Below, piece after piece: positions 6,044 through 6,586 of a stretch of 6,586 nucleotides of DNA. Numbering within the stretch: position 1 is the first letter of the stretch; each line of letters opens with the position of its first letter. The position numbers were made by a program, and so were the translations under genes. The notes under the pieces are model-generated. The model was not told the origin of the DNA, did not search any database, and was given only the letters and a program-made list of their open reading frames with translations. The stretch comes from Desulfovibrio sp. (GTDB lineage: Bacteria; Desulfobacterota; Desulfovibrionia; Desulfovibrionales; Desulfovibrionaceae), in the NCBI GenBank assembly GCA_031281815.1, contig JAITEY010000237.1, positions 1-6,586 of the forward strand, given 5' to 3'.

Positions 6044-6586
6044 TCCGGCTCATCAACGAACCTGTGGTGTTGCGCAAAGGCGTAATCCTGAGCGCGGCCG
6101 AGGCCGAGGCGCTGGACATCGACAGGGCAGCCGCGCGCCGGGGAACGATAACCGCCCGCATTCTGGCGGCGCACGATCGGCAAACCGCCGGCCGGCCCGA
6201 TGAGCGGCATCCCGAGGGAGGAGAACCCGGCGGCGGGGCGGCCTTGCTGCGCCTGCGTTTCGATGCCCTGGCTTCGCACGACATCACCTATGTGGGCATT
6301 GTTCAGACGGCGCGGGCCGGCGGCCTGCGCGAGTTCCCCATGCCCTATGTGCTGACCAACTGTCATAACAGCCTGTGCGCGGTGGGCGGGACCGTCAACG
6401 AGGACGACCATGTTTTCGGGCTGTCCGCCGCGCGCAGGTACGGCGGCATTTTCGTGCCCCCGCATCTCGCGGTCATTCATCAGTATGTCCGTGAAATGAT
6501 GACCGTCTGCGGCGGCATGATTTTGGGCTCGGACAGCCATACCCGTTACGGCGCGCTGGGCGTCATGGGCATAGGCGAGGGGGGGC
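6040..6586 (+). CDS. Aconitase-superfamily hydratase, N-terminal part
   Basis: Starts with GTG at 6040-6042, overlapping the icd stop codon (GTGA), with GGAG at 6029-6032 seven bases upstream; this implies translational coupling. The 182 residues seen run off the right edge. Aconitase features: [14 protein letters not shown] (104-117), VIHQYVREM (145-153, His147 matching the aconitase IIHQ histidine) and the hallmark [22 protein letters not shown] (161-182; Asp165, Ser166, His167). The cluster cysteines would lie beyond the edge. The first 75 residues, including a Gly/Pro/Glu-rich stretch (50-67), are not typical of AcnA or AcnB, and the usual CDH motif is not present, so it is closer to the divergent hydratases such as E. 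coli YbhJ. Next to citrate synthase and icd, the expected role is citrate-isocitrate isomerisation, but another hydroxy-acid hydration is possible. Confidence 0.78.
   Translation, partial: MIRLINEPVVLRKGVILSAAEAEALDIDRAAARRGTITARILAAHDRQTAGRPDERHPEGGEPGGGAALLRLRFDALASHDITYVGIVQTARAGGLREFPMPYVLTNCHNSLCAVGGTVNEDDHVFGLSAARRYGGIFVPPHLAVIHQYVREMMTVCGGMILGSDSHTRYGALGVMGIGEGG

Noticed and set aside
1..6586. CRISPR array, tRNA or rRNA genes, or complete insertion sequence
   Set aside because: No regularly spaced repeats, no cloverleaf or rRNA sequence, and no terminal inverted repeats flanking the Rpn gene were seen.

Overview
The window looks like a chromosomal segment of a GC-rich anaerobic deltaproteobacterium, most likely a Desulfovibrio relative. 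That placement rests on a Re-citrate-synthase-type gene, on GC-rich snap-back repeats (GGGGCRGAGCCCC type) between genes that resemble those I associate with Desulfovibrio genomes, and on codon usage. It is inference from family recall, not a database result.

Layout, left to right. Bases 1-382 (minus) hold the N-terminal part of an Rpn-family PD-(D/E)XK nuclease/putative transposase that runs off the left edge. Bases 383-996 have no convincing protein gene. They hold a near-consensus sigma70 promoter with an AT-rich upstream element (551-625), followed by about 250 nt rich in perfect inverted repeats and closed by a terminator-like palindrome (864-882). I read this as an unassigned structured small RNA. 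Bases 997-2370 (minus) encode an aspartate ammonia-lyase, converging on that RNA. Bases 2371-2680 are a divergent control region with a plausible extended -10 promoter and two adjacent leader hairpins facing right. Bases 2681-4564 (plus) encode a 627-residue Re-citrate-synthase/homocitrate-synthase-like enzyme with an unusual C-terminal Cache (PDC)-like sensory domain and an acidic tail. Bases 4565-4903 are a non-coding spacer full of GC-rich hairpins. Bases 4904-6043 (plus) encode isocitrate dehydrogenase, with coenzyme-pocket residues that point to NAD rather than NADP. From 6040 to the right edge (plus), overlapping icd by 4 bp, is the N-terminal 182 residues of an aconitase-superfamily hydratase.

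How the genes fit together. Citrate synthase, an aconitase-like hydratase and isocitrate dehydrogenase make up the oxidative branch from oxaloacetate plus acetyl-CoA to 2-oxoglutarate, which anaerobes use to make glutamate. The divergent aspartase connects aspartate and ammonia to fumarate, so the locus sits where C4-acid and nitrogen metabolism meet. The most notable signals are the sensor-domain fusion on the citrate synthase, the NAD-type isocitrate dehydrogenase, changed substrate-contact residues in the aconitase-like protein, and the orphan structured RNA.
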